Shown here: positions 1 to 8,201 of the stretch, piece after piece
How the letters are laid out: every line of letters begins with the position of its first letter
Position numbering within the stretch: the first letter of the stretch is position 1
From: Rhodobacteraceae bacterium HTCC2150
GTDB lineage: Bacteria > Pseudomonadota > Alphaproteobacteria > Rhodobacterales > Rhodobacteraceae
Direction: 5' to 3'
NCBI GenBank assembly: GCA_000169395.1
Contig: AAXZ01000013.1
Span: 1 to 64,000, forward strand
DNA length: 64,000 nt
Translations under genes and position numbers: made by a program
Notes under the pieces: model-generated
What the model saw: only the letters and a program-made list of their open reading frames with translations
What the model was told of the DNA's origin: nothing
Databases searched by the model: none

Positions 1-710
1 TCGGTAAGGTAACCACCACAACTGTCCGTAGAAGGCTCAATAGTCTGAACGCAGTGTTTAACTACGCGATATACGAGTTGGATTTACCGCACAAAAACCC
101 TTTTGCTAGGATCATTATCAAGGGTGAAGGTAAGGATGCGACCTCAAGGGAACCGTTCTCTGTGGTTGAACTCAAGAAGCTGTACAGCGCCTCTTTAGCT
201 TATGGTCAGCTACGCCTCATTCTTCCTATTCTTGGTGAAACTGGTTGTCGATTATCTGAAGTTCTTGGCCTCATGAAACAGGATGTAATCCACTCTGAGG
301 ATGATTTACTGGTTATTAATATCAGAGAGAATGATTGTAGAGGTCTCAAGACTGAGAATAGCAAGAGGTCGCTACCTGTCGTCTCTGATAGTGCCACAAA
401 AGCCCTACAGAAATTACTAGGGGCTAAGAGCGACAGTCCTTACCTATTTCCCCGCTACGCTTCCTGTGGCTACCTTAACAATACAGGGGCCTCAGCTACA
501 CTCTGTAAGCACCTCAAGAAGTCCTTCAACGGTAAAACCACCCACTGCCTAAGACACAGCTTTAGGGACCGCCTGAGAGACTGTGACGTGCCTTTAGAAG
601 CCATTGATCAGGCTGGTGGATGGTCCAGTGTAGGGGGCGTAGGAACCAACTACGGTAAAGGCTACAGTATGCCTAAACTAGCTGAGTACCTACAGCGGAT
701 AGCTATTTAA
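1..710 (+). CDS. Tyrosine recombinase (phage-type integrase), C-terminal part
   Basis: The gene enters from the left edge; the frame is open from base 3, so the 5' part is outside the window. The visible part covers the end of the core-binding domain and the whole catalytic domain. Visible catalytic elements are the first Arg in ETGCRLSEV, the HCLRHS box (HxxR) and the C-terminal Tyr region TNYGKGYS. By family, it cuts and rejoins DNA at att sites through a Tyr-DNA intermediate. A close relative is the fragment at 23205-23594, and a more distant one is split around 7227-9771. The stop lies 3 bp from the stop of the convergent Sel1 gene. Its last 70 or so bases recur at 1266-1344. Family assignment is sure; whether it is intact cannot be seen. 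Confidence 0.9.
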   Translation, partial: GKVTTTTVRRRLNSLNAVFNYAIYELDLPHKNPFARIIIKGEGKDATSREPFSVVELKKLYSASLAYGQLRLILPILGETGCRLSEVLGLMKQDVIHSEDDLLVINIRENDCRGLKTENSKRSLPVVSDSATKALQKLLGAKSDSPYLFPRYASCGYLNNTGASATLCKHLKKSFNGKTTHCLRHSFRDRLRDCDVPLEAIDQAGGWSSVGGVGTNYGKGYSMPKLAEYLQRIAI

Positions 711-713
711 TCT

Positions 714-1202
714 TCAGTAGCCACAGTTCTGGTAATTGCTGCTCACACAAGTTCTCATCAAAGTCCGAGCTTCGGAGATTTCGTCAGCACTCATATAGTG
801 TGCTTCCAACGTTTCCATTCCTAGTCTTCCGGGTTCGTTACCATTCGCGCTAGCTAGGGTGAACCACATGTAAGCAACGACAATATCTTTAGGTACGCCT
901 AAACCCTTCCAGTAATTAGAACCCAAACTCGCCTGAGCCTTCCCGTGAGCTTGACCTGCAGCCATGCGATAAAATTTGCTAGACTCCCTGTGATCACGAG
1001 CCACTCCTTTTCCTTGCCCGTACAAGTTTCCAAGGATGTATTGAGCTTCTGCAGCGCCTTGTTCAGCTAGAGGGGTCAACTCCAATAAAGCGGTCGCATA
1101 ATCACGAGCGGCATAAGCATCTAAGCCTTTTTGCAAATCTTGAGCCTGAGCAGTGCCAGAGAGAGCTACAACGACAACCAGAGCAGAGATGAACTTCTTC
1201 AT
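714..1202 (-). CDS. Secreted Sel1-repeat protein
   Basis: 162 aa. Residues 1-20 form a signal peptide (MKK, hydrophobic core, cleavage after AQA). Two Sel1-like repeats (TPR-like helical repeats) follow at about residues 50-122, with the typical AQYxLGxLYxxGxGVxxD and A..W...A spacing. The C-terminus has two Cys (CVSSNYQNCGY) that could form a disulfide. Sel1 repeats mediate protein-protein contacts; here they would act in the periplasm. No specific partner can be named. It is convergent with the integrase at 1-710 and lies between that gene's 3' end and a second copy of the same 3' end, so it may have been acquired as a unit. Confidence 0.85.
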   Translation of the reverse strand: MKKFISALVVVVALSGTAQAQDLQKGLDAYAARDYATALLELTPLAEQGAAEAQYILGNLYGQGKGVARDHRESSKFYRMAAGQAHGKAQASLGSNYWKGLGVPKDIVVAYMWFTLASANGNEPGRLGMETLEAHYMSADEISEARTLMRTCVSSNYQNCGY

Positions 1203-1265
1203 AATATGAACCTTTGTTTGGGCTTGCTTTAGCTCACTTCAAATGAGCGACACATGGACATCAGG

Positions 1266-1344
1266 GGGAGTCGTAAGAACCAACTACGGTAAAGGCTATA
1301 GTCTGCCTAAATTAGCTGAGTCCCTACGCCGAATAGCTATTTAA
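1266..1344 (+). repeat. Diverged second copy of the integrase 3' end
   Basis: About 70 bases match the last bases of the integrase gene at 635-710, with roughly seven to nine substitutions by eye. It would translate as TNYGKGYSLPKLAESLRRIAI followed by a stop, so it keeps the Tyr-bearing tail. It forms a direct repeat around the Sel1 gene and is again followed by a convergent gene (1390-1710). Confidence 0.85.
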
Positions 1345-1389
1345 CCAAAGGTTTTCTTCATGGAACCAACGACGTTTAGTAGGTTGCTG

Positions 1390-1710
1390 CTATTGGTATA
1401 CTCGCCCAGTTTCTATGTTAACGTACCAGCGATTAGGTATGGTAAAGCCACCGCAATAGGTGAAGTAAACGGGACGTGATTGGTTTGCACCAGTTGCTTT
1501 CCACCAACCCCCTGCCTCATGAAAATCAGCGGTTGTGCAAGTGCCACGTTCGATAAGTTTTGTGCCTGCAAGAACAAATTCAGCCAAGTGCAAATCGACA
1601 TCATCACTTTGTCTCAGGGATTGTTCTAGTGTCGATGTCTGTGCATGCCCTGCCTGTGCGATTGTCAAAAACGCTGTGACAAGTAGTGGAAGGGTTAATC
1701 GTGTCGCCAT
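1390..1710 (-). CDS. Small secreted protein of unknown function
   Basis: 106 aa from the ATG at 1710. A longer reading to 1911 is possible, but the signal peptide (MATRLTLPLLVTAFLTIAQA, then GHAQ) fixes the likely start at 1710. The mature part is short, with two Cys and a Trp/Tyr-rich end (GGWWK, YFTYCGGF, NRWYVN). I do not recognise the family. Like the Sel1 gene it is convergent to an integrase 3' end (the fragment at 1266-1344). Confidence 0.6.
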   Translation of the reverse strand: MATRLTLPLLVTAFLTIAQAGHAQTSTLEQSLRQSDDVDLHLAEFVLAGTKLIERGTCTTADFHEAGGWWKATGANQSRPVYFTYCGGFTIPNRWYVNIETGRVYQ

Positions 1711-2016
1711 AATTAATCTCGCAATTTCAAGTGATTTGATTTCTAGGGTGGGAAGGCAACAAACGAAGCTCCGCCTTAATGGGCATCTTCCGTAGCACAG
1801 GGGACAGAGGGCAGTGGAAGAGGTTTCGTCCGTAATCATCCGAGCATTCGTTTGTTGTAGAATCATAGTTAACACAGAAAGTCTCACAATGATACCTTTT
1901 TTATTGACCATTTGGTAAAAACTCTTGTATTTAATGATCGTTAGGGGCTACCTGCTCGATGGTTGAGTAAATGCATAAGACGCCCGATTGGGGTATTTAA
2001 GGAAGGTCAGAGGATT

Positions 2017-2301
2017 ATGGCTGAATGTGTTGAGTGTGGAAAAGAAATGGGCTTTGTCGATAGGCAGAACGCTAAGGGTTACAGAGGGCTTTGTCGATCA
2101 TGCTCCGAAAAAGGCCGAAACGTGTCAGCGGGACTAGATGATAAAACAATTGAGCAAGTAAACTTTGAAAAACGAGAGCTTAATCTAAAAATTGAAGCCA
2201 TACTCCTCACAACCGAAACAGCACCTAACCTGAACATCACCGAGCGCATTGAGATTGTCACCGCTGAGTGTGCCTTTGGCATGAACATCTTCAAGGTGTA
2301 G
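2017..2301 (+). pseudogene. Zinc-ribbon + YbjQ-type protein, truncated by IS481
   Basis: The start is taken at the ATG at 2017, preceded by an AGAGGA-like ribosome site; a TTG at 1963 would extend it. The N-terminus has a CxxC...CxxC zinc ribbon (CVECGKE, CRSCSEK). Residues from about 67 ([21 protein letters not shown]) match the start of the YbjQ (UPF0145) fold, whose hallmark GxNIFxD appears as GMNIFK and is cut there. The IS481 end begins at 2297 and its TGTAG supplies the stop. Most of the YbjQ domain is missing and does not appear on the other side of the IS. Confidence 0.7.
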
Positions 2302-3296
2302 CCTAGACGAGCCTGCGGGACACTTGTGGGGTTACTGTAGCTTGTCTCTGAGAGCTTCGTAAGGGGTCTGCCCATTGTGCGCGCCATGTGGTCTGGCGAA
2401 GTTGTAAAACCGTTCCCACTCGTCCAGCTTGGCCTCGAGATCGACATCACCCTTGTAGCTCAGGAGCTGATAGAACTCCTGTTGATCGGATCGGTGAGAT
2501 CGCTCCACTTTTCCATTTAACTGGGGCGTGCCGCGTTTTATGTAGGCGTGCCTGATCCCAACATCTTCAACATGCCAATGGAATTTGGCTTGGAACTCGT
2601 GGCCGTTATCTGTCCGCACTTCACGAATACGGAACGGGAACTTTTCAATGATGTGATCAATGAAGTCGATTGCGCTTGCCTGCGTGTGTTTCTCGTAGAT
2701 CTTAAGGGCCCGAACTCTTGTCGCATCATCGATCGCGGTGAACTGGAAGCGGCGTACTTTCTCGCCGCGTTTTCCTTTGAATGTCAGAAACTTGACGTCA
2801 ACTTGGATATGGTGTCCTGGCACCTGTTTCTGATAGCGTTTTGTGTGTAATTTACGCATTCGTGTGCCTCTGGGTAGTCGGTTGAGACCATTGCGCTTGA
2901 GGATACGGTAAACCCCTGCATCCGAGATTTTGATGCCGTGATAGCGCGCCAAATACCAGACGATCCTGATGGGCCCGAGGTGATACTTGCGGCGTAGATA
3001 CAGAACCTTCTCCACGATCTCTGGCGGCGTTTGATTGGCAGGGTTCTTTGGAATAGATTTGGCATTCTTCAGACCAGATTCGCCATGCTTTTGATACGCA
3101 TCCCGCCATCTATAGAAGCTGGATCTCCCAATCCCAAAATACCGACAGGCTTTGCGGGCATTGCCGATCTTTTCGGCGTGTTGAAGCACCCTCAATTTGC
3201 GTTGAATGTCGCGTTCTTCGTTCGTCATGGAAACTTCCTCCATCCCTAAATAAGGGAGTTTACAGGAAGTGTCCCGAGAGTCCGTACATATCTACA
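2297..3296 (-). mobile_element. IS481-type insertion sequence, copy A
   Basis: The element is 1000 bp with imperfect terminal inverted repeats that both begin TGTAG and share CGGGACACTT. The transposase (about 2332-3228) lies on the minus strand. It sits between a truncated YbjQ-type gene and a truncated IS3 transposase. No target duplication is visible, so flanking DNA was probably lost or recombined after insertion. Confidence 0.95.
2332..3228 (-). CDS. IS481-family transposase (copy A)
   Basis: 298 aa from the ATG at 3228, which has GGAGGAA about 6 bases upstream. An in-frame ATG 15 bases earlier (3243) has no such site. The N-terminal helix-turn-helix (IGNARKACRYFGIGRSSFYRW) is followed by an rve/DDE core: Asp in IQVDVKF, Asp in RTDNGHEF, Glu in NGKVERSHR. 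Same protein as the transposases of copies B and D. Confidence 0.95.
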   Translation of the reverse strand: MTNEERDIQRKLRVLQHAEKIGNARKACRYFGIGRSSFYRWRDAYQKHGESGLKNAKSIPKNPANQTPPEIVEKVLYLRRKYHLGPIRIVWYLARYHGIKISDAGVYRILKRNGLNRLPRGTRMRKLHTKRYQKQVPGHHIQVDVKFLTFKGKRGEKVRRFQFTAIDDATRVRALKIYEKHTQASAIDFIDHIIEKFPFRIREVRTDNGHEFQAKFHWHVEDVGIRHAYIKRGTPQLNGKVERSHRSDQQEFYQLLSYKGDVDLEAKLDEWERFYNFARPHGAHNGQTPYEALRDKLQ

Positions 3297-3297
3297 T

Positions 3298-3663
3298 GTC
3301 AGTGACAACGGGACTGAGTTTACCAGTCGCGCGATCCTGAAGTGGGCTGGCGATAACGACGTTGCTTGGCATTACATTGATCCCGGCAAACCGCAGCAGA
3401 ATGGCTTCATCGAAAGCTTCAATGGCAGCCTGCGAGACGAGCTGTTGAATGAAGATATCTTCGACACTTTGGATGATGCCCGCCGCAAACTGGCGCTCTG
3501 GCGGTACGACTACAACAACGTCCGACCGCACTCATCTCTGGGCAACCAAACACCCGCCCAAGCGCGTCGAGCGCTTGAGCAACTTGAGGGCTCCGCGCAC
3601 GACGCGCTTGCTCAAACTAGCGACGAAGAATATGAAATCCAAACCCGCAAACTCTCGTTATGA
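3298..3663 (+). pseudogene. IS3-family transposase OrfB, C-terminal fragment
   Basis: The open frame starts right at the end of IS481 copy A and runs to the TGA-type end at 3663. It reads [10 protein letters not shown], then [20 protein letters not shown], then [16 protein letters not shown]. These are the second Asp and the Glu of the DDE core plus the usual tail of IS3 OrfB. The N-terminal two thirds are missing. It differs from the IS3 element at 7863 and from the fragment at 10300, so it is a separate IS. Confidence 0.85.
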
Positions 3664-3833
3664 ATGAGGGAGCCTCGGGGGGCAGGTCATGGACTATATA
3701 ACAAAAACGCCAAAACCTGAAGCCAAATTACTCAATTACTTGGGAAATGTGGGCTAAGCATGCTGTCTGAAATCCGCCGAACCACTCCAGTCTTTGCCCA
3801 CGTCTTCCACAAGTCAGTCTGCAGACGTACAGT

Positions 3834-4856
3834 TTACACGGTGTTACTGGCTCGCTGTACGCGCTTTTTTTGGCGATCTGGTGTGGCCTTTCTGATGCGG
3901 TTTAGAAGGGAGAGTAGCACCTTGAGCTTTTGCATTGAAAACGCTGCTTGGTATACAGAACGAAAAGAGCCTTCGAGTAAGCTTAGCATATACTCTTTAG
4001 TTGCCAGCCGCTTTTCCAGGAGCTGGATCACATCATAGCGTTCTGGTCGAGCAATGTGGCAATCCTTTAGCCTCTGCCGATACGTGTCCACAGCCCGCTG
4101 ACAATTCTTGCGTTCCTGCGCAATTCCTTCTTTCAAGTTGTTGGTGACCTTCGGCCGGGAAAGCCCGGCGCCAAGCCTGTAGTTTACTAGAGGCTTAGGG
4201 ACATGCGCCATTCTATCCAACATCATAGCGCGGAAAAAGAATATCAAATCGTCAAAATTATCTTTGCCTTCCACAGGACCAAACCTGTCGCGAATTTCAG
4301 GGTTCCAGGCGCAACTAGCGCCAACACCAAGTGATGAAGATACTGCGGCGGCTTTCAGATCCATGCTTTCCAGATCGCTTTGGCGCGATGAGACCACACC
4401 AGTCAGATTTCCTTGCTGGTTCATATTGTTCACATCGGAATGCACTAGCAAGGGGCGGTCCTGGTAGAAGGCTTGGTAAAGTTCTGCCGCGCGATCAGAG
4501 TGTGAGATGTCGTCTCCAGGAGCGTAGACGATCAGCACTCCATGGCAGAGATCAAATACGCTATTCAGATGCCCCACAAACCCGAGGTTTTCTTGATTTT
4601 GGTTCAAGCGGATTTGGTGTGGACCTTGGTACTCCGCTGCAAGTCTCTCCATGATTTCATAGGTGCCATCTGTAGAGTTATCATCAGATAAAATAATCTC
4701 TAGGGGCTCATAGGTCTGAGCAAATGCAGATCTGACTGTAGCCTCTATAAAATCAACTTGATTGTAGGCCATCACGAACATGGAAACTAGCTCCTGTCTA
4801 GTTTTGGCGGCAGCAGATTTGTTAGTTTTTACACTAATATTGTTAGCCTTGATCAT
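3834..4856 (-). CDS. Family 2 glycosyltransferase
   Basis: 340 aa from the ATG at 4856. A longer in-frame reading to 5276 would start inside the IS256 end repeats and is not credible. The N-terminal GT-A fold is clear: LVSMFVMAYNQVDFIEATVRS, then EIILSDDNSTDGTYEI with the nucleotide-sugar-binding DD, then NLGFVGHLN and YAPGDDISHSDR with the DxD-like acidic site. The C-terminal 100 residues are basic and helical. By family it would transfer a sugar from a nucleotide-sugar in the cytoplasm to a glycan or lipid carrier; the substrate is unknown. No other polysaccharide gene is near, so it is a stray gene between an IS3 fragment and an IS256 element. Confidence 0.85.
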   Translation of the reverse strand: MIKANNISVKTNKSAAAKTRQELVSMFVMAYNQVDFIEATVRSAFAQTYEPLEIILSDDNSTDGTYEIMERLAAEYQGPHQIRLNQNQENLGFVGHLNSVFDLCHGVLIVYAPGDDISHSDRAAELYQAFYQDRPLLVHSDVNNMNQQGNLTGVVSSRQSDLESMDLKAAAVSSSLGVGASCAWNPEIRDRFGPVEGKDNFDDLIFFFRAMMLDRMAHVPKPLVNYRLGAGLSRPKVTNNLKEGIAQERKNCQRAVDTYRQRLKDCHIARPERYDVIQLLEKRLATKEYMLSLLEGSFRSVYQAAFSMQKLKVLLSLLNRIRKATPDRQKKRVQRASNTV

Positions 4857-5010
4857 ACAGCATAATCTCCATTCGTGGCACCGCAAAGTGCATAAACCGG
4901 CATTCCCCAAGTGGCCTGCCATCTGTTGCGGAATCGCCTGAAGGCGGACCGATGTCTGCTTTGCGCAGATAGTGATCTTTGCAAAGTTTGGGCAGTTTTG
5001 CGACAGCGGA

Positions 5011-5304
5011 GAGTTATTGTCAAATCTGGTGTTTGAGGGTTCTGGGTCATGCGGCGATCTGGTCTGTGGTTGTGGCTTCAATTCCGTCTTTGAACCTGAC
5101 GCCTGTGATGACTTTAGCGAGGTAATCAAAGCCGCGTAGTTTTCGCCAGTTTTGCTTGAGTTATTGTCAAATCTGGTGTTTGAGGGTTCTGGGTCATGCG
5201 GCGATCTGGTCTGTGGTTGTGGCTTCAATTCCGTCTTTGAACCTGACGCCTGTGATGACTTTAGCGAGGTAATCAAAGCCGCGTAGTTTTCGCCAGTTTT
5301 GCTC
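5011..5304. repeat. 147-bp direct duplication of the IS256 end
   Basis: Bases 5011-5157 and 5158-5304 carry the same sequence: the terminal repeat (GAGTTATTGTCAAATCTGG...) plus the 3' end of the transposase gene. The outer copy breaks off after CCAGTTTTGCT. It is therefore a truncated second IS end directly abutting the complete element. Confidence 0.9.
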
Positions 5305-6544
5305 GGCGCATTGGCCCAGTTTGAACATCATGTGTAGCATACCATCGCGTGACAGGCAGCCCTTTGATCGCTTGGTGCGATGGCGGATCGTGGCGAACGC
5401 GGACTCAATCGGATTGCTGGTGCGGATGCTCTGCCAATGCTGAGCTGGGAAGTCGAAGAATGCCATGAGTTCGGCCCGATCTTTTTGCAGGCACAACGTC
5501 GCCTTGGGATACTTGGCCTCATAGGTTTTGATGAACAAATCGAAGGCCTTTTCCGCATCCTCTTTGGTCTCGGCCTGCCAAATGTTGTGGATCGCAGCTT
5601 TTGCTTTTGGCTGTGATAGCTTGGGCAGGCAGTTGAGCACATTCATCGTCTTGTGCTGCCAGCACCGCTGCTGACGGGACGTCGGATAGACTTCTTCCAG
5701 TGCCGCCCAGAACCCCATGGCGCCATCCCCGATCGCCAGCTTTGGGGCATTCATGCCCCGGCTTTTGAGGCTGAGAAGCACCTCGCGCCAACTCTGGGTG
5801 CTTTCGCGCACCCCGTCCTCGATTGCCAGGAACCGCTTCTTGCCACGGGCGGTGACACCAACAATGACAAGGGCGCAGAGCTTGTCATTCTCGCCCCGAA
5901 GGCCGCTGTGGACGCCGTCGGCCCAGATATAGACGATTGGCTCATCATCGAAAGCCGCGTCTTTCCAGCCGTCGTATTCCTTGGCCCAATCGCGCTTGAG
6001 GCGCGAGACTGTATTCGCCGACAGTCCAGTCGCATCAGGACCCAGAAGAACTTTGAGTGCCGCGCCCATTTCGCCGCTGGAAATCCCTTTGAGGTAGAGC
6101 CAGGGCAAGGCCGCCTCCAGCGTCTTGGTGCGGCGCACATAGGGAGGCACCAAGGCAGAGCGGAAGGTCACAGGCGTGCCGTCTTTTGAGCGAACCTTGG
6201 GAATGCGAACACTCACAGGGCCAATGCTGGTTTGGAATGGTCGCTCTGGATGATGTCCATTGCGCACGACGGCCGCGTGACCTGCATCCGTGCGCATGTC
6301 GGCGAACTGCGCAAGATAGCTGGCAAGCTCTGCCTCAACTGCTGTCGCGATCAATTCCTGCGCTCCCGTTCTGAGCAATTCCGTCAGCGCATCCGTCATC
6401 CCGTCTCGACGCGCAAAATCAATAATGTTAGTCGTTTCCATGGTGGTGTATCTCCTTTGGTTGGGCTGCTGTCTCGCAACAACAATTCAACCAGATACGC
6501 CGCCAACCTTCAAACCGCCCAAACACCAGATCCAGTCATAACTC
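5158..6544 (-). mobile_element. IS256-family insertion sequence
   Basis: The ends are inverted repeats of about 28 bp, GAGTTAT...ATCTGGTGTTTG at 5158 and its inverse ending at 6544. They enclose one transposase gene on the minus strand. The left end is followed outward by a 147-bp partial copy of itself. No 8-9 bp target duplication is visible. Confidence 0.9.
5194..6441 (-). CDS. IS256-family (mutator type) transposase
   Basis: 415 aa, the normal length for the family. DDE residues are visible: Asp in VYIWADGVHS, Asp in AIGDGAMGFW, Glu in TSNPIESAFATIRHR. The CW(x)H motif appears as RCWQHKTMNV. The gene is preceded by an AGGAGATA ribosome site. It appears intact. Confidence 0.95.
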   Translation of the reverse strand: METTNIIDFARRDGMTDALTELLRTGAQELIATAVEAELASYLAQFADMRTDAGHAAVVRNGHHPERPFQTSIGPVSVRIPKVRSKDGTPVTFRSALVPPYVRRTKTLEAALPWLYLKGISSGEMGAALKVLLGPDATGLSANTVSRLKRDWAKEYDGWKDAAFDDEPIVYIWADGVHSGLRGENDKLCALVIVGVTARGKKRFLAIEDGVRESTQSWREVLLSLKSRGMNAPKLAIGDGAMGFWAALEEVYPTSRQQRCWQHKTMNVLNCLPKLSQPKAKAAIHNIWQAETKEDAEKAFDLFIKTYEAKYPKATLCLQKDRAELMAFFDFPAQHWQSIRTSNPIESAFATIRHRTKRSKGCLSRDGMLHMMFKLGQCAEQNWRKLRGFDYLAKVITGVRFKDGIEATTTDQIAA

Positions 6545-7226
6545 CCACCGAGGAGGATATTTACTTTAGTGATCGTTAGGGGACCTGATTTAATGCGTCT
6601 TCGACTCAATGATAAATATTACACAGCAATATTTATGTCTCCAAAAGACTCTAAGGTCTTTAAAGCTTGCTTCGCCAAAAAACAGTGGCCCACATTAAAG
6701 AGGGTGTCTTTAAAGTCTGCTCAGACATTCACGGACAGTTATGGCTCACATGAGACACTGCATGTCCCCCTTGCCCCCCAGATATAGCTAAAGGCGTACA
6801 TCCTACGTCTTTAACCTGACAGTTATTTTGTCATTCCCTACCAGATGTCTCAGGCCACCACAGAGGCCACCAGAAGTGCCCTAGACAGCTTGGGCTAGCT
6901 AAAGCTAAGCTACTGTTATCACTTGTTCTGGTGTGTTGGCTGATGCCGTCTTAGGGAACCAATGTCCGTGTGGGGGCACCAGAATCGGCTTGAATTTCCC
7001 ATAAAATCATAGATTATCAGTTATAATTACAGATACGGGGTCATTTTACGAGGTTGTTTACGGGGTTGTTCAGCATAGTTCTGAAGATACTTACTCAGCA
7101 CTGCTTCGGCTGGAAACTACCTCGTCGTTTTTTGACAGAAACGTCACAGACTGACTACGATACGTCAGAAACGGATATACGGTTCCTCGCAAAACAACCT
7201 CTTATGGTTTACATCAAAACCAGCCA
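6545..7226. other. Gap before the split integrase, no clear gene
   Basis: About 680 bases. A reading frame at 6569-6787 (72 aa, MRLRLNDKYYTAIFMSP in part) has no recognisable family or convincing start. The stretch from about 7010 is AT-rich and may hold the integrase promoter. Nothing else is supported. Confidence 0.4.
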
Positions 7227-7862
7227 ATGGAGTTATCAATGTCTAAGACTAGCCAAGACAAGCTTCCGCAGTACGTTTATCGGACACCTTTTGGGGTCTA
7301 CCGTCTGCGTAGGAACGTCCCGAAAGACATCGTGGAAGTGTCGGGTCGCAAGCTCTGGTACAAGGTGCTGGGCAAAGATTACAAAGATGCAATGCGTGCT
7401 TACTCGACAGCCTTGCTGGATTTTGACCGCTTTGTTGCCACCTATCGGAATGAAGCACCTGTGCGTGATGCGGCCCTTGCGATTGTTTCTTCTGAGTACG
7501 GTGAAGAGGCAATGCTACAGCTTGCCAGAGGTCAGGTTGATGAGAACTTAGACTTCGCGCTGATGGACTTGTCCGACAAGGTCGAAGGAAAGGTCTCGAA
7601 GGAAGTCCAAGCAGTGATACATTCGGGTGTGTTGCCAGAGGCTCCGCTGTCTATTGCTGAGTGTATTGACCGCCACTACACCTACAAAAAATCAGGTATT
7701 AAAGATAAGGACCGCCTTGTTCGGAACCTTGGGGAGCGTGCTAAGACCTATCTCACCGAAGCTTTGGGCAGACAGGCTGTGTATGAGACCCCTGTCGAGA
7801 CCCTGACAAGGAAAGACAGCAACCGCTATCGTGACCTGCTCTTGTCTAAGATGAAGCCTAAC
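7227..7862 (+). pseudogene. Tyrosine recombinase, N-terminal part (split by IS3)
   Basis: The start at 7227 gives LPQYVYRTPFGVYRLRRNVPKDI, the short N-terminal domain (DUF6538-like) seen in many phage integrases. The core-binding region follows (PLSIAECIDRHYTYKKSGIKDKDR). The frame is interrupted after KMKPN at 7862 by the IS3 element. The remaining 226 residues resume in frame at 9094. A 7-codon tail (WTCHGLMPLL) read into the IS is not part of the protein. Confidence 0.85.
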
Positions 7863-7925
7863 TGGACCTGTCACGGTTTGATGCCGCTCCTTTGATAGCA
7901 TTTACTGCAGCAAAGGAGACTGACT

Positions 7926-8201
7926 ATGGTACTGAAACGGACGGACGAATTCCGCCAAGATGCAGTGCGGATCGCGCTGACCAGTGGGCTGACGCGCAAG
8001 CAGGTGGTGGACGATCTTGGCGTCGGCATGTCGACACTGAACAAATGGATCACGGCGCATCGAGACACGGATTTGGTGTCAAAAGAGGATTTAAGCCTCG
8101 CCCAAGAGAATGACCGGCTTCGACGTGAGAACCGCATTCTCAAGGAGGAAAGGGAAGTGTTAAAAAAGGCCACGGTGTTCTTTGCGAGCCAAAAGCCATG
8201 A
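7926..8201 (+). CDS. IS3 transposase OrfA (copy 1)
   Basis: 91 aa. N-terminal helix-turn-helix (KRTDEFRQDAVRIALTSG, DLGVGMSTLNKWI) followed by a leucine-zipper-like heptad region (AQENDRLRRENRILKEEREVLKKAT). It binds the IS ends and dimerises. Its stop overlaps the OrfB start (ATGA at 8198). It contains a frameshift heptamer at 8162-8168. Confidence 0.93.
   Translation: MVLKRTDEFRQDAVRIALTSGLTRKQVVDDLGVGMSTLNKWITAHRDTDLVSKEDLSLAQENDRLRRENRILKEEREVLKKATVFFASQKP
8162..8168 (+). promoter_or_regulatory. Programmed -1 frameshift site A AAA AAG
   Basis: The heptamer is in the correct phase: zero-frame codons read TTA AAA AAG. A slip of one base back moves the ribosome into the OrfB frame, and no stop occurs between the heptamer and the OrfB ATG at 8198. 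This is the usual way IS3 elements make the OrfAB fusion transposase. Confidence 0.75.

Noticed and set aside
4857-5276. N-terminal 140-residue extension of the glycosyltransferase
   Set aside because: This part is translated from two copies of the IS256 end and shows the same peptide twice; the glycosyltransferase itself starts at 4856.
1934-6582. 13-base word TGATCGTTAGGGG at about 1935 and 6570
   Set aside because: Words of this length are expected to recur by chance in 64 kb, and the flanks do not match.
7054-7551. Plus-strand frame of 165 codons overlapping the integrase start
   Set aside because: It overlaps the well-supported integrase in another frame and has no family signal.
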